A stretch of DNA of 64,000 nt from Sulfuriferula sp. (GTDB lineage: Bacteria; Pseudomonadota; Gammaproteobacteria; Burkholderiales; Sulfuriferulaceae). The translations under genes were made by a program, and so were the position numbers. Below, one piece after another: positions 34,867 through 43,720 of this stretch (positions are counted from its first letter, which is position 1; every line of letters begins with the position of its first letter). The notes beneath the pieces are model-generated. The model was not told the origin of the DNA. It saw nothing but the letters and a program-made list of their open reading frames with translations, and did not search any database. The DNA lies in the NCBI GenBank assembly GCA_031291235.1, contig JARLJL010000009.1, forward strand, positions 1 through 64,000, given 5' to 3'.

Positions 34867-34986
34867 GACACGCGCTTAAACGGTAAAAGCGTAATTTTAA
34901 CCCAGAAATGCAGCTTGAACGAGTTGATATAGGGCTACGTCGCAACGCAGATCGAATATGTACGCGATCGCCGTCACATTACCCGC

Positions 34987-36300
34987 TCAAATCTGCAACG
35001 ATGCTACCAGTCCGCCGCCTTCTCTGGCGCTCAGCGCCAGTTGCCAACCATTGGCTTGCGCCAGTTGCCGGGAAATAGCCAACCCCAGCCCGCTGCCGCC
35101 GGTAGCCAGATTACGCGAAGTCTCCAGCCGGTAGAACGGTCTGAATACGGCTTCCAGTTGCTCATCCGGTATCCCTGGGCCGCGATCCAGAACCTGGATC
35201 AACGCGCCCTGTTTTTGCGGGACGCAGGTGACTTCGACTACGCTATCGGGGGCGTAACGCAATGCATTTTCTATCAAATTGACGACAATGCGCTGCAATG
35301 CATGCAATGCGATATCGCATTCGTAAGTACCGCGAACGTTGCAGATTACGTTTCTGCCACCGCGACTGGCATCTGCAGCGATTTGATGGATAACCGCGCA
35401 TAAATCCGCATGCTGTTTAACCTCGCTTTGCAAGCCGCGCGCCATATCCAGAAAACCGCCGATCAGCTCGTTCATTTGTTCCAGATCGCGCTCTATCTGC
35501 TCAACCAATGCCGGATTGGCATCAGCCGGCAGCATCGCTATCGCCAGTCGCATGCGCGCAATCGGCGTACGCAAATCATGGGATATACCGGCCAGCAACG
35601 TAGTACGGTTGGCCAGTAAAGCTTGCACTTCGTTTGCCATCTGGTTGAACGCCCGCGCCAGCGTTACCAGTTCGGTCGCACCTTTTTCCGCCAGCGGCTG
35701 CGGCATCTGCCCCTGCCCCACCTGCCCTGCTGCCGCGCCCAGTTGCGCCAGCATGCGCGTAATCCTGCGTACGGTAATCATTGCCGTAAGCCAGATCAAT
35801 AAGGCACCCAGACTGACCAGCCCGACTGCCGCCAGCGGCGAATGTATGTTGTAGCGATTTTTTTCAAATCCGATATGGATATAATGTCCGCCCATTTGCA
35901 GATCAGCCCATACCCAGCCATTTTCGCCTGCTTCCAGATAAATATGCTGACCGGTACGCTTGGATAATGCTGATTCTATGTTGCGGCTGTTTAAAAAGCG
36001 GTCTGCGGGCACATCAGCCGGATTATCTATTTCACTGATACGCAGATGATGATGTTCGGCCAGCTCCCGCTCGAACGCCGGCCGCGTTTCCGGCGGCAAT
36101 TCTGCCCAGGTTTGCGCGGACAGTACAATCAACGCTGCTAGATCGTCTGCCGAGCGTTGTGCCATGGGGATCAGCACAGTAAATGCAACCAATGCCAATG
36201 CGGCAGTCTGGAATAATACGAAAGCCAGCCCCAGAGTAGCAGCAGTCCGTCCGAACAGCGATTCCGGCCATAACTTGACCGGACGTCGCCAAAATCTCAC
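34987..36300 (-). CDS. EnvZ-like sensor histidine kinase
   Basis: A 437-residue inner-membrane kinase. Two transmembrane helices lie at about residues 17-40 and 155-180 and flank a periplasmic domain of about 110 residues. A HAMP domain follows, then the dimerisation helix with the phospho-acceptor histidine in LAGISHDLRTPIARMRLAIA, and the ATPase domain with N, G1 and G2 boxes (VVNLIENALRYAP, VLDRGPGIPD, GSGLGLAISRQLA). The start is GTG at 36300, overlapping the response-regulator stop by four bases. The pairing and sequence style suggest an EnvZ/OmpR-type osmo- or envelope-sensing system. It might control the divergently placed porin-like genes, but no binding site was found. Confidence 0.88.
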   Translation of the reverse strand: MRFWRRPVKLWPESLFGRTAATLGLAFVLFQTAALALVAFTVLIPMAQRSADDLAALIVLSAQTWAELPPETRPAFERELAEHHHLRISEIDNPADVPADRFLNSRNIESALSKRTGQHIYLEAGENGWVWADLQMGGHYIHIGFEKNRYNIHSPLAAVGLVSLGALLIWLTAMITVRRITRMLAQLGAAAGQVGQGQMPQPLAEKGATELVTLARAFNQMANEVQALLANRTTLLAGISHDLRTPIARMRLAIAMLPADANPALVEQIERDLEQMNELIGGFLDMARGLQSEVKQHADLCAVIHQIAADASRGGRNVICNVRGTYECDIALHALQRIVVNLIENALRYAPDSVVEVTCVPQKQGALIQVLDRGPGIPDEQLEAVFRPFYRLETSRNLATGGSGLGLAISRQLAQANGWQLALSAREGGGLVASLQI

Positions 36301-37022
36301 TTGCTCAATCCCTTGGGCGCAAACAGATAGCCCTGCCCCCAGACAGTCCGAATATACGCCGGCTCAGCCGGATTGCTTTCTATCTTGCGGCGCAAACGCG
36401 TCACGCGAACGTCGATACTACGGTCAAACGGATCGCGATCGTAGCCTTTGAGCATGTCCATCAATTGATCGCGCGACAGCACGCGGTTCGGGTGACTGGT
36501 AAAAATCTGCAGTATGCTGAATTCGGCCGATGTCAGACCAATTTCTGCCCCAGCCTTGGTAAGTCGCTGTGCGTCGAGATCCAGCACATACTCGCCGAAA
36601 CTCACTTGGTTAGCAGCATCGCTCACCGGCTCAACAGCCGGCGCATCCTGTTTACGCCTGAGTACCGCGCGTATGCGTGCCAATAATTCACGTGGGTTGA
36701 ACGGTTTGGAGAGATAATCGTCGGCTCCTACTTCGAGTCCGACGATACGATCGATATCCTCGCCACGCGCGGACAGCATGATCACCGGCAGGTGCGTAGC
36801 GGTGCGCAAGCGACGTGCAATGGACAAACCATCTTCGCCCGGCATCATCAGATCCAGTATGACCAGATCCGGCTGCGTCGCTGCCAAAATTTCGTCCATG
36901 GCTGCGCCGTTGGCGGCAAGGCTCACGGCAAACCCGTTGCCGGTAAGATATTGCTCCAGCAAACTGCGCAAACCGTCATCGTCATCGACAACCAATATAT
37001 GTTCTTTAACAGTCTCGTTCAT
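36297..37022 (-). CDS. OmpR-family response regulator
   Basis: A 241-residue regulator with a receiver domain (residues about 7-120: ILVVDDDDGLRSLLEQYL acidic cluster, phospho-acceptor in LVILDLMMPGEDGLSI, and the lysine in DDYLSKPFNPRELLARI). A winged-helix DNA-binding domain (about 145-238) includes EFSILQIFTSHPNRVLSRDQ and RSIDVRVTRLRRKIE. The frame can extend through a TTG at 37046, but the ATG at 37022 gives the normal N terminus MNETVKEHILVVDDD. It is the partner of the kinase encoded downstream. It reads in the same direction as the upstream FadL gene, separated by a terminator. Confidence 0.9.
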   Translation of the reverse strand: MNETVKEHILVVDDDDGLRSLLEQYLTGNGFAVSLAANGAAMDEILAATQPDLVILDLMMPGEDGLSIARRLRTATHLPVIMLSARGEDIDRIVGLEVGADDYLSKPFNPRELLARIRAVLRRKQDAPAVEPVSDAANQVSFGEYVLDLDAQRLTKAGAEIGLTSAEFSILQIFTSHPNRVLSRDQLMDMLKGYDRDPFDRSIDVRVTRLRRKIESNPAEPAYIRTVWGQGYLFAPKGLSK

Positions 37023-37073
37023 ATGCAATTCAATAGGCCACGTCAAAACAAGTTTACCACGACCATAAAAAAA

Positions 37074-37097
37074 CCGAGGGGTTAACCCTCGGTTTTT
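37074..37097 (-). terminator. Intrinsic terminator between the fadL-like gene and the ompR-like gene
   Basis: CCGAGGG (37074-37080) pairs with CCCTCGG (37086-37092) with a five-base loop. Runs of A on the left and T on the right flank the stem, so it can act in both directions. It terminates the FadL-family gene on the minus strand, giving a U-tract of seven. Confidence 0.85.
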
Positions 37098-37133
37098 AGC
37101 TACGCACCGGCTTGTGACCGGCTTTCGCTCAAA

Positions 37134-38378
37134 TTACATTTTCCAGCCGTAAGCAATGCCGATAGTATCCTGGTGCATACGTATGGTTTCTGGTTGGCCA
37201 GTCAGCAAGTCGGTACCCGAAACCGAGTTCTCAAAGCCATGGGTATATGCCACGGTCAATTCGCCGCCGGTTGAAGTCAGGTAAGTAGTACCCAAAGTAA
37301 AGTGATCCTTAATCACGCCAGGGGCGATGATGTTGAAGGTTACGTCAGCATTCTGAATAGGATTATCACCATGGTTCCAACCGGTACGCAGAATCCAGTT
37401 CTTGTTGTATTTGTACTCGGCACCCAGTTTCCAGACATCGATATCATGCCAACCGAAACCCGAACCATTATTAGCGCCCAATGGGATACCGGATAACATT
37501 GCATTACTTGGATTGCCGATAGCCGCTACGCCGCTGTAATTAATCCGTTGATAATCCAGAGCAACGGTTAAGTCTGGGGTGAATTTATATGCAATGCCTG
37601 CATTGTAGTTTTCCGGTATGTCCAGATTGCCTTGTTCAGCAAACAATCCTGCATATTTGTTCATCTTTTGCATATCGATTTTGGTCGAATATGCTGCGCC
37701 AATGGTCAACTTAGGCGTAATTTTGCCCATGTAACCGATACGCACACCGCCGCCGAAAGCATCGTCATAACCATTATTGGTAACATGCGTTGGATCACTG
37801 GATGCCGAAGTAAATGCATCCAGACCATCAGCCTTGAAACGTTGATAACCGATTAATGGAGAAATACCAATGGAGTGGTTAGGTGAAATCTTGAAAGCGG
37901 CAGTCGGCGCAATCACCAATTGCATCAAATTCACGCCCAGACTTCCGGTACCACCCAACAAGTTCTTCCCGTTAGACAAAGCGTCATAGTTGGTATTCAT
38001 ACCGCCGTTAGCGTATACAGTTATGCCCAATGACAAATTGGGGTTCATCATCTTGTTATAACCGAACTCAGGGATAGGGAAATAGTTACTACCGCTTTGC
38101 TCGGTTTGGGTTGGCAAACCGGCCAACGATCCGCCGGTTGCTTCGCGACGCGGGCTAAACAAAGATATACCGAAATCAATACGATCACCTACAAACACCA
38201 TGGATGCCGGGTTGTTTGCACCACCAAAGGCATCTTCAGACATCGCAGTTGCCGCACCGCCCATACCGTTTGCAACCATACCGTAACCGGATGAGAACAT
38301 ACCGTTGGTTGCCATAGCAGCGCCTGGCAGAGTTACGCCGGCCACAGCCATAGCAGCTAATAATTTCTTCAATTTCAT
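37134..38378 (-). CDS. OmpP1/FadL-family outer-membrane transporter
   Basis: A 414-residue barrel protein. Its signal peptide begins MKLKKLLAAMAVAGVTLPGA and is cut after AAMA. The FadL hatch region is NGMFSSGYGMVANGMGGAAT followed by AFGGANNPASMVFVGDRIDF. Long barrel strands follow and the C terminus is TIGIAYGWKM. Family members take up hydrophobic compounds: fatty acids, aromatics, terpenes. It sits 230 bases downstream of the lip genes, on the same strand, with a GGAGAT site before the ATG. In a lithotroph the cargo may not be fatty acid; a role in moving hydrophobic sulfur or octanoate for lipoate is only inference. Confidence 0.88.
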   Translation of the reverse strand: MKLKKLLAAMAVAGVTLPGAAMATNGMFSSGYGMVANGMGGAATAMSEDAFGGANNPASMVFVGDRIDFGISLFSPRREATGGSLAGLPTQTEQSGSNYFPIPEFGYNKMMNPNLSLGITVYANGGMNTNYDALSNGKNLLGGTGSLGVNLMQLVIAPTAAFKISPNHSIGISPLIGYQRFKADGLDAFTSASSDPTHVTNNGYDDAFGGGVRIGYMGKITPKLTIGAAYSTKIDMQKMNKYAGLFAEQGNLDIPENYNAGIAYKFTPDLTVALDYQRINYSGVAAIGNPSNAMLSGIPLGANNGSGFGWHDIDVWKLGAEYKYNKNWILRTGWNHGDNPIQNADVTFNIIAPGVIKDHFTLGTTYLTSTGGELTVAYTHGFENSVSGTDLLTGQPETIRMHQDTIGIAYGWKM

Positions 38379-38533
38379 AGTGTTATCTCCAAGTAAAAGT
38401 TCTTATAAATTAAGATTTTTTAAACAAAAATAATATTGTCATTATTTTGTGAACCAATAGTACATTATTACTGTCGCGTCGAACAAGTCATAAATGGCCG
38501 AATCTACGCATATGTTACATTTCTGCAACACTT

Positions 38534-38593
38534 CAGGCGAGATAATTGAAATTCGATTGCAGCTGCAAATCTGCTCTCAACTATCTTCGCCTG
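38534..38593 (-). terminator. Long imperfect hairpin downstream of lipS2
   Basis: The arms CAGGCGAGATAATTG (38534-38548) and CAACTATCTTCGCCTG (38578-38593) pair over about 15 bp with one bulge and one G-U pair. The loop holds the palindrome TTGCAGCTGCAA. On the minus strand it begins 15 bases after the lipS2 stop and ends the sulfur block. No U-tract follows, so it may instead be a 3'-end stabiliser. Confidence 0.45.
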
Positions 38594-38607
38594 CTGGTAC
38601 AACAACT

Positions 38608-39744
38608 TTAAATCAGACCGGCGCCGATATCCTCGCCAGCCATTTGGCGTTTGACGTTTTCCACATCCTTACGCGCCAGTGCAAATGGGAATGAGAAAAT
38701 ATCAGTCGGACTGGAATCGCCATATGGACGATTGCATGCGGATACTTCTTCATCGTCTTTGCCAGGGCAACCGGAAGTCTGGAATGGCTTGCCGGAATTG
38801 ACCAGTTCAGCCAATTCGTCTTCTGCCAGACCGAAATCGATCACCTTGCCTTCGGCATCAAACATCATGTTACTGATGTGGCCGCCGGCATAATCAATAA
38901 TAAAGCGCGCCAGTTGCACGCGGCGCCATTGACCGCGATCGCATGCCGGCCAATCTTCCATCATGGAGCCTTGTTCGGGGAAGAATGCGAACATGTGGTT
39001 GTGGCCGCCCAGGTCCTTGATCTTCTGACAAACTTCAAGGATTTCCTGTTCAGTTTCGCCCATGCCGCAGATCAGATGCGCGCCGAATTTTTCCGGTCCG
39101 AATATTTCTGAAGCCCATTCTATAGCTTGCCAGTATTTCTCGAAACGGTGCGGGCTATCGACAGTTTTGCCGCGAGTGCGTTCGAATATTGCCGGGGTGA
39201 CCGCGTCTAGCGCTATGGTAAAGATATCAGCGCCCATTTGCTTCAGACGGACGAGATCTTCACGTTCCATGGTCGTCGGGTTGGAAAGTATGGAGACGGG
39301 GATATGCGGCAACTCTTTCATCCATTTATCCAGCAGCACAAAGGTATCCGCATCGGAATTCGGGTGCGTGATCATGGAAATGCACATGCGCTGGAATTGC
39401 CCTTTGTCATTGCCCAATTTGACGCGCGATATCACGTCGTCAAAACGGGCAGTCGGCCATTCCACACGGATGAAGTTACGATCCGCATAATCGCGCGTTT
39501 CTTCGCGATGGCGTGCCAGACCGCAATAGGTGCAATTGGCGCGACAACCTTCAGGATAAGTAACCAGCAAATTCAGGCAATTGGTACAAGCGGTACGGTG
39601 CATGTTACCCGGCACCAGACCCAGCGTGATCGCAGCTGCCGTGCTCATTTGCACGTATTCCGGCGAACGCATGTCCGGGGTTTTAACGTGATAATCCGGA
39701 CGATAGAATTGTATGGTTTGGGGTTGATCCAAGACTGCGCTCAT
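38608..39744 (-). CDS. lipS2: Radical SAM lipoate synthase LipS2-type
   Basis: A 378-residue radical SAM enzyme. The SAM cluster motif CX3CX2C lies in YPEGCRANCTYCGLARH (about residues 71-79), with an extra cysteine pair ahead (TACTNCLNL) that may hold an auxiliary cluster. Later, SILSNPTTMEREDLVRLKQM and LICGMGETEQEILEVCQKI fit the radical SAM barrel. It is the last gene of the lip block. The LipS1/LipS2 pair inserts two sulfur atoms into octanoyl-LbpA in sHdr organisms. Which of the two is S1 or S2 is assigned by gene order and recollection, so the number could be swapped; the family role is firmer. Confidence 0.75.
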   Translation of the reverse strand: MSAVLDQPQTIQFYRPDYHVKTPDMRSPEYVQMSTAAAITLGLVPGNMHRTACTNCLNLLVTYPEGCRANCTYCGLARHREETRDYADRNFIRVEWPTARFDDVISRVKLGNDKGQFQRMCISMITHPNSDADTFVLLDKWMKELPHIPVSILSNPTTMEREDLVRLKQMGADIFTIALDAVTPAIFERTRGKTVDSPHRFEKYWQAIEWASEIFGPEKFGAHLICGMGETEQEILEVCQKIKDLGGHNHMFAFFPEQGSMMEDWPACDRGQWRRVQLARFIIDYAGGHISNMMFDAEGKVIDFGLAEDELAELVNSGKPFQTSGCPGKDDEEVSACNRPYGDSSPTDIFSFPFALARKDVENVKRQMAGEDIGAGLI

Positions 39745-39767
39745 GCGTATCTCCTTATGTAAAATGG

Positions 39768-40835
39768 TTATGCCAAAAAATAATCGGGGAAGGCTATCCA
39801 GCCTTTGCGGTGCAAATCATCTGTTTGCGCCGCTTCTGTTTTCCAGTACTGATCCAGCCAGCGCCGACGCTCGACGGCGCGGCTTACTGCCACTTCAAAC
39901 TGATCGCGCACGTCTTCTTCGAAATCCGCCAGCGCATCCTGATCCTGTCTAGCCAATAGCGCCACGGCGGCTCCCCCCGCCCGCTCGCCTGAAATAACTG
40001 CGGCAGCTATCCCGGCACCTGTAATCGGGTGCGTCAGACCAGCAGCATCCCCGGTAAACATGATATTGTCGACTACCAACTGTTCGCGCAGGCCGCCCAC
40101 TGGAATTGCGCCGCCAGTTCGATAGGTAATTTCATTGCCCACCAATCCCTGCGCAATAAGCTGGCGATGCAGGGCATCCAGCGGAATTTTCATGTCATCC
40201 GCAAAACGCTTATCCAGTCCCAGCCCGAGATTCGCCCATTTACCTTTGGGGAACAGCCATGCGTACCCACCCGGATAATCCGCCGATAGCCAGATATCCG
40301 TATCAGCATATTCCCGCAGGAGCGGCACCGTGTACTGCCGTGTACTGACTGTCTCCAACTCAGGCAGACCAAGCGCTTCTGCAACAGTCGAATGCGGGCC
40401 GTCAGCTGCGATCAGCACTTTATACTTAACCGTTATTTCACCGCCAACAGTAGCAATTGTCGCAGTCGACGTGTCTTTATCCAGACTCGTCAATCGACTA
40501 CCAAGCCGCAAATCAGCGCCGTGCTGCCGCGCCTGTGCGGCAATCGCCTGATCGAACGCAGCGCGATTTATCATCAGCCCCGGAAATTCCGTTTCAGCTA
40601 CCGCACCGGATGGCAGAAAACTCTTCATGCCCTCAATATGCTGATACAGCACACCTTCCGCCTTGGCATACTTGCCCATAGGCAATGGTATAAACTCGGC
40701 ACATTGCACGGGTATCCCTATTTCATGACGACGATCGACGCCAATGACCGACAGCCCGCCTTGCGCTGCAGCTGCTGCGGCAGCGGCTCCGGCCGGACCC
40801 AATCCAGCCACCAGTACATCAGCGTTATATATCAT
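39768..40835 (-). CDS. lipT: LipT, geranylgeranyl-reductase-like FAD oxidoreductase
   Basis: A 355-residue flavoprotein. The Rossmann start YNADVLVAGLGPAGAAAAAA is followed by GVDRRHEIGIPVQCAEFIP, VLIAADGPHSTVAEALGLPE, and IMFTGDAAGLTHPITGAGIA (second FAD motif), all typical of the geranylgeranyl reductase family. In sHdr-lip clusters this protein is called LipT and is proposed to serve lipoate assembly or the redox cycling of LbpA; its reaction is not established to my knowledge. It overlaps the sLpl(AB) stop by four bases and precedes lipS2 by 23 bases. Confidence 0.78.
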   Translation of the reverse strand: MIYNADVLVAGLGPAGAAAAAAAAQGGLSVIGVDRRHEIGIPVQCAEFIPLPMGKYAKAEGVLYQHIEGMKSFLPSGAVAETEFPGLMINRAAFDQAIAAQARQHGADLRLGSRLTSLDKDTSTATIATVGGEITVKYKVLIAADGPHSTVAEALGLPELETVSTRQYTVPLLREYADTDIWLSADYPGGYAWLFPKGKWANLGLGLDKRFADDMKIPLDALHRQLIAQGLVGNEITYRTGGAIPVGGLREQLVVDNIMFTGDAAGLTHPITGAGIAAAVISGERAGGAAVALLARQDQDALADFEEDVRDQFEVAVSRAVERRRWLDQYWKTEAAQTDDLHRKGWIAFPDYFLA

Positions 40836-41911
40836 GCTGCCACCTCTGCGTTGCCCAGCGCTTCCTTAATCACGGAGACAATATCATCCGGGGTGAGGGT
40901 TAGCATATCTACCGACCGCTGTTGAAAAAAGTCTGTTACGACGCTCGCCAGCTTATCTTCGAGGCTATCTCGCAAAGCCGCCTCCAAATCCACCAAAGTA
41001 CGACGCGGACTAACAAATACATCGCCGCTGAACCACACTTGCTTGAGTCTGCGCTGCACCCGGTCATAGGCTATATTCACGCGCAGCATGCCACCGCCAA
41101 ACTTGCGCGCGGCAGTGCGCACCGGTCTATCATGCGCCGGCAGCGCTATCATGTTCACCCAGTCAGGATGGTCGATCTCTGCCAGGGCCGCGGTATACAG
41201 CCTATCCTCGACGGCGTTCAAATCACCTGATTCGAACTGCACTTTAAATTCATCGGCCAATGCTGAACTAATAGCAGCAATAACCTTTTCTCGAGACGGT
41301 ACGCATCCAAGCAAATCGGCCAGATTGGTCACGCGCTCGCGCGCCGATGCAATTGCCTTGCCGGATAATTTCTCTGCTGGAATGTTCAACACTCTCAGCA
41401 TTTTTTCCACGTCGAATTCGATAAGTAACGTACCCTGGTACATCAGCGCATCACCATCAAATGCGCCCCCTGTGCCGGAAATCTTGCGCCCGTCCACTTC
41501 AATATCGTTGCGCGGACGAAATACTGCCGTTATCCCTAGCGTCGAAATCCCGCGTGCCACTGCCTCACAAATCCGACGAGATATTGCCGACATATCGGCA
41601 GTGCCCAAATCGCGTTTATGCAAATACAATTCCCAGCCCAGTTGTGCGGTATCGAAATAAATCGCTCCGCCGCCGGTAATGCGGCGCTGAACCGTTATGT
41701 TGTGAGCTTTGCAATAATCAAGATTCAGTTCCTGATCGGCACTTTGATGAAACCCGAGCAATGCGCAGGGTTCAAACCCAAGAAAACGTAATGTATTCGG
41801 ACTTTCGTCCTGCTGACGAGCTTCCAGCAATACACGATTGAGCGCAATATTTTCAGCGGCCCTACGAATACCGGTATCCAGTAAGCGCCAGGTATTAACC
41901 GTTTCATTCAT
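40832..41911 (-). CDS. slpl(AB): sLpl(AB)-type lipoate/octanoate-protein ligase
   Basis: A 359-residue ligase with the LplA catalytic domain: LGFHQSADQELNLDYC, the RRITGGGAIYFD adenylate-binding loop, RNDIEVDGRKISGTGGAFDG, and the catalytic-lysine region around DGRKISGTG. A C-terminal accessory domain (about residues 250-345) fuses the LplB-like part in one chain. In sHdr organisms this enzyme loads octanoate or lipoate onto LbpA specifically. It is one base from the upstream radical SAM gene and overlaps lipT, so the four lip genes form one unit. Confidence 0.82.
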   Translation of the reverse strand: MNETVNTWRLLDTGIRRAAENIALNRVLLEARQQDESPNTLRFLGFEPCALLGFHQSADQELNLDYCKAHNITVQRRITGGGAIYFDTAQLGWELYLHKRDLGTADMSAISRRICEAVARGISTLGITAVFRPRNDIEVDGRKISGTGGAFDGDALMYQGTLLIEFDVEKMLRVLNIPAEKLSGKAIASARERVTNLADLLGCVPSREKVIAAISSALADEFKVQFESGDLNAVEDRLYTAALAEIDHPDWVNMIALPAHDRPVRTAARKFGGGMLRVNIAYDRVQRRLKQVWFSGDVFVSPRRTLVDLEAALRDSLEDKLASVVTDFFQQRSVDMLTLTPDDIVSVIKEALGNAEVAA

Positions 41912-43084
41912 TTAGCTGCAGCATCCGCCAACCGTCTCCGGCTGTCCAGCTGTCACCACTTTGATACCCGACAGACTGCTTGCAAACGCCGGACGTTTGG
42001 TGCGCTCATGCTCGATTACGCGCTGAATATCTACCTGCAGACCGGATTCATCAGTTTCTATGGCCATGACCTCATCACCGATAGCTATCGAACAGCATGC
42101 AGGCGTCACGCGAACATCGCGCTCAAGACGAACAGCGAGTTCAACCATGCCATCAGTAGGATGAGCCAGACCGTTCAATCCGGCCATCACCGCATAACTG
42201 TCAATTTCCATTTTGACTTTACCCGGCGGGCGGGCGCAACCCAATAATAATGGAACATCAGGCAATGCGGCGCGTGCATCCATGAAGAAGCGACCGATTT
42301 CCTTGCTCTCAGGCGTTATAAATGGACGATTTTCCGGCGCATAGAACGGCATCACCACCACTAAAACAACGGCTTGAGGCTTATGGCGCTGAATGATTTC
42401 CAACGCATTCCATTCGCCCAGCATGTGGCCATAATGCAAGCCGAGTACGATATGCGGCACTACTTTCAGCTTGGTGGAAACCAGATATTCCAGCGTCTTC
42501 TCAAAATCGTCGACGGTACGGCGCAAATGATAAACCTGGGTAATCGTATCCTGAGAACCGATTACATCCATCATTGCAGCATCAATACCGCTATCTTCCA
42601 TACGTCGCGCTATGTCCATATCAACAAGCGCAGTGTGCATGGCAATCTTGAAATCGGGGAACGTATCCTTTATTTTCCGAATAGTCGAGTAATAATCATC
42701 GTATTCCACTTCATTACGATGATTGGAGCCGCCTGTCAGCAGCATGCCCTGAGCACCGCCGCTAATTTGCTCGTTAACTACTCGCCACAAATCTTCAGGC
42801 GTGCGTGCGGCAATCATGGGCTCCAGTATTTTTGCCTTGCAATGATCGCATTGCAATTTGCAGTCACCGCCTGTAATCGATATGGCTGGCCAGGCGCTTT
42901 TTCCGCAACCGGTAATTTCCGAGCTGGCAAACGCCTTGAAGGTCGGCGTATAGAAATTTACGCGACCGACACGCTCACCTTGCAAATCCGCAAATTTGCT
43001 TTGCATTGCATTAACCAATTCGGCGTCAAGCTCTACGCCGTCCAGAGGTTCAACTCGCTCAACGATTTCCAGCCATTCATTCAT
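41912..43084 (-). CDS. lipS1: Radical SAM lipoate synthase LipS1-type
   Basis: A 390-residue radical SAM protein. Its cluster motif CX3CX2C is in GGDCKLQCDHCKAKIL (about residues 73-83). GMLLTGGSNHRNEVEYDDYY, KVVPHIVLGLHYGHMLGEWN and LLGCARPPGKVKMEIDSYAV follow, and the chain ends in a cysteine pair (TVGGCCS). It heads the lip gene group after two hairpins in the 98-base gap behind lbpA. It should act with LipS2 on octanoyl-LbpA. The numbering S1 versus S2 is by cluster order and is tentative. Confidence 0.75.
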   Translation of the reverse strand: MNEWLEIVERVEPLDGVELDAELVNAMQSKFADLQGERVGRVNFYTPTFKAFASSEITGCGKSAWPAISITGGDCKLQCDHCKAKILEPMIAARTPEDLWRVVNEQISGGAQGMLLTGGSNHRNEVEYDDYYSTIRKIKDTFPDFKIAMHTALVDMDIARRMEDSGIDAAMMDVIGSQDTITQVYHLRRTVDDFEKTLEYLVSTKLKVVPHIVLGLHYGHMLGEWNALEIIQRHKPQAVVLVVVMPFYAPENRPFITPESKEIGRFFMDARAALPDVPLLLGCARPPGKVKMEIDSYAVMAGLNGLAHPTDGMVELAVRLERDVRVTPACCSIAIGDEVMAIETDESGLQVDIQRVIEHERTKRPAFASSLSGIKVVTAGQPETVGGCCS

Positions 43085-43096
43085 GCTTTTTACCTG

Positions 43097-43163
43097 AAAC
43101 CCTTTTTAAAACAGGGTTTTGAACTTTTAGAAAGCAACAGGGGCGATAAATCGCCCCTGTTGC
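43097..43163 (-). terminator. Two tandem hairpins between lbpA and lipS1
   Basis: The first after lbpA is a 13-bp perfect stem (43134-43146 GCAACAGGGGCGA, 43151-43163) with loop TAAA, followed on the minus strand by TTTCT. The second (43097-43103 with 43113-43119) is 7 bp and lies just before the lipS1 start. The first probably terminates or attenuates the sHdr-lbpA transcript, separating the carrier protein level from that of the lip enzymes. Confidence 0.6.
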
Positions 43164-43182
43164 ATCAGATCAATCAAACAGC

Positions 43183-43620
43183 TTAGCAACCACCAAAACC
43201 ATCAGCATTCATTTTGGTTTCAAACGCACCGGCAACAGCACCGCCAGTGATCAGAGCGCCGGACTCACCATCCCAATTGGTAGGCTTCATTTTAACCAGC
43301 CAGCCGCTACCATAAGAATCAGCATTGATCGTACCTGGCTTGCCAGCTACGTCTGGATTGGTTGCCAAAATTTCGCCGGTTACAGGCGCTTTAACTGGAC
43401 CAACCCATTTACCGGATTCTACTGTACATACAGATTTGTTCTGTTCAATTTCCTTACCTACCTTTTTAGGGGTGTAGGAAACAATTTCACCTGCCAATGA
43501 GCAAGCATAAGCGGTCATGCCTATGGTCAGCGTGCCATCAGCTTCGCGGCGTGCCCACACGTTATTATCGACGTTATAATAAAGGTCGTCAGGAAGGTTG
43601 CAACCACGTACTGTTGCCAT
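43183..43620 (-). CDS. lbpA: Lipoate-binding protein LbpA (GcvH-like), copy nearest the lip genes
   Basis: A 145-residue GcvH-fold carrier. The lipoyl lysine is K71 in VCTVESGKWVGPVKAPVTGE, and LINADS-type GcvH features (GTINADSYGSGWLVKMKPTN) follow. N-terminal LYYNVDNNVWARREADGTLT is the hallmark of the sHdr-linked LbpA rather than glycine cleavage GcvH. A terminal GGC tail is present. The longest frame starts at 43626, but GGAG lies only two bases before that ATG and eight before the ATG at 43620, so the latter is chosen. It carries the cofactor that shuttles sulfur intermediates to sHdr. No glycine cleavage genes are nearby, supporting the sulfur role. Confidence 0.88.
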   Translation of the reverse strand: MATVRGCNLPDDLYYNVDNNVWARREADGTLTIGMTAYACSLAGEIVSYTPKKVGKEIEQNKSVCTVESGKWVGPVKAPVTGEILATNPDVAGKPGTINADSYGSGWLVKMKPTNWDGESGALITGGAVAGAFETKMNADGFGGC

Positions 43621-43720
43621 ACTCATTTCTCCTCAGAATGTTTTCACTAAATAAATATGCCTGCAACAACGCTTGCTGCAAGCGGAATCCGCAAAAATGC
43701 GAAATTACTTAAGCAATAAA

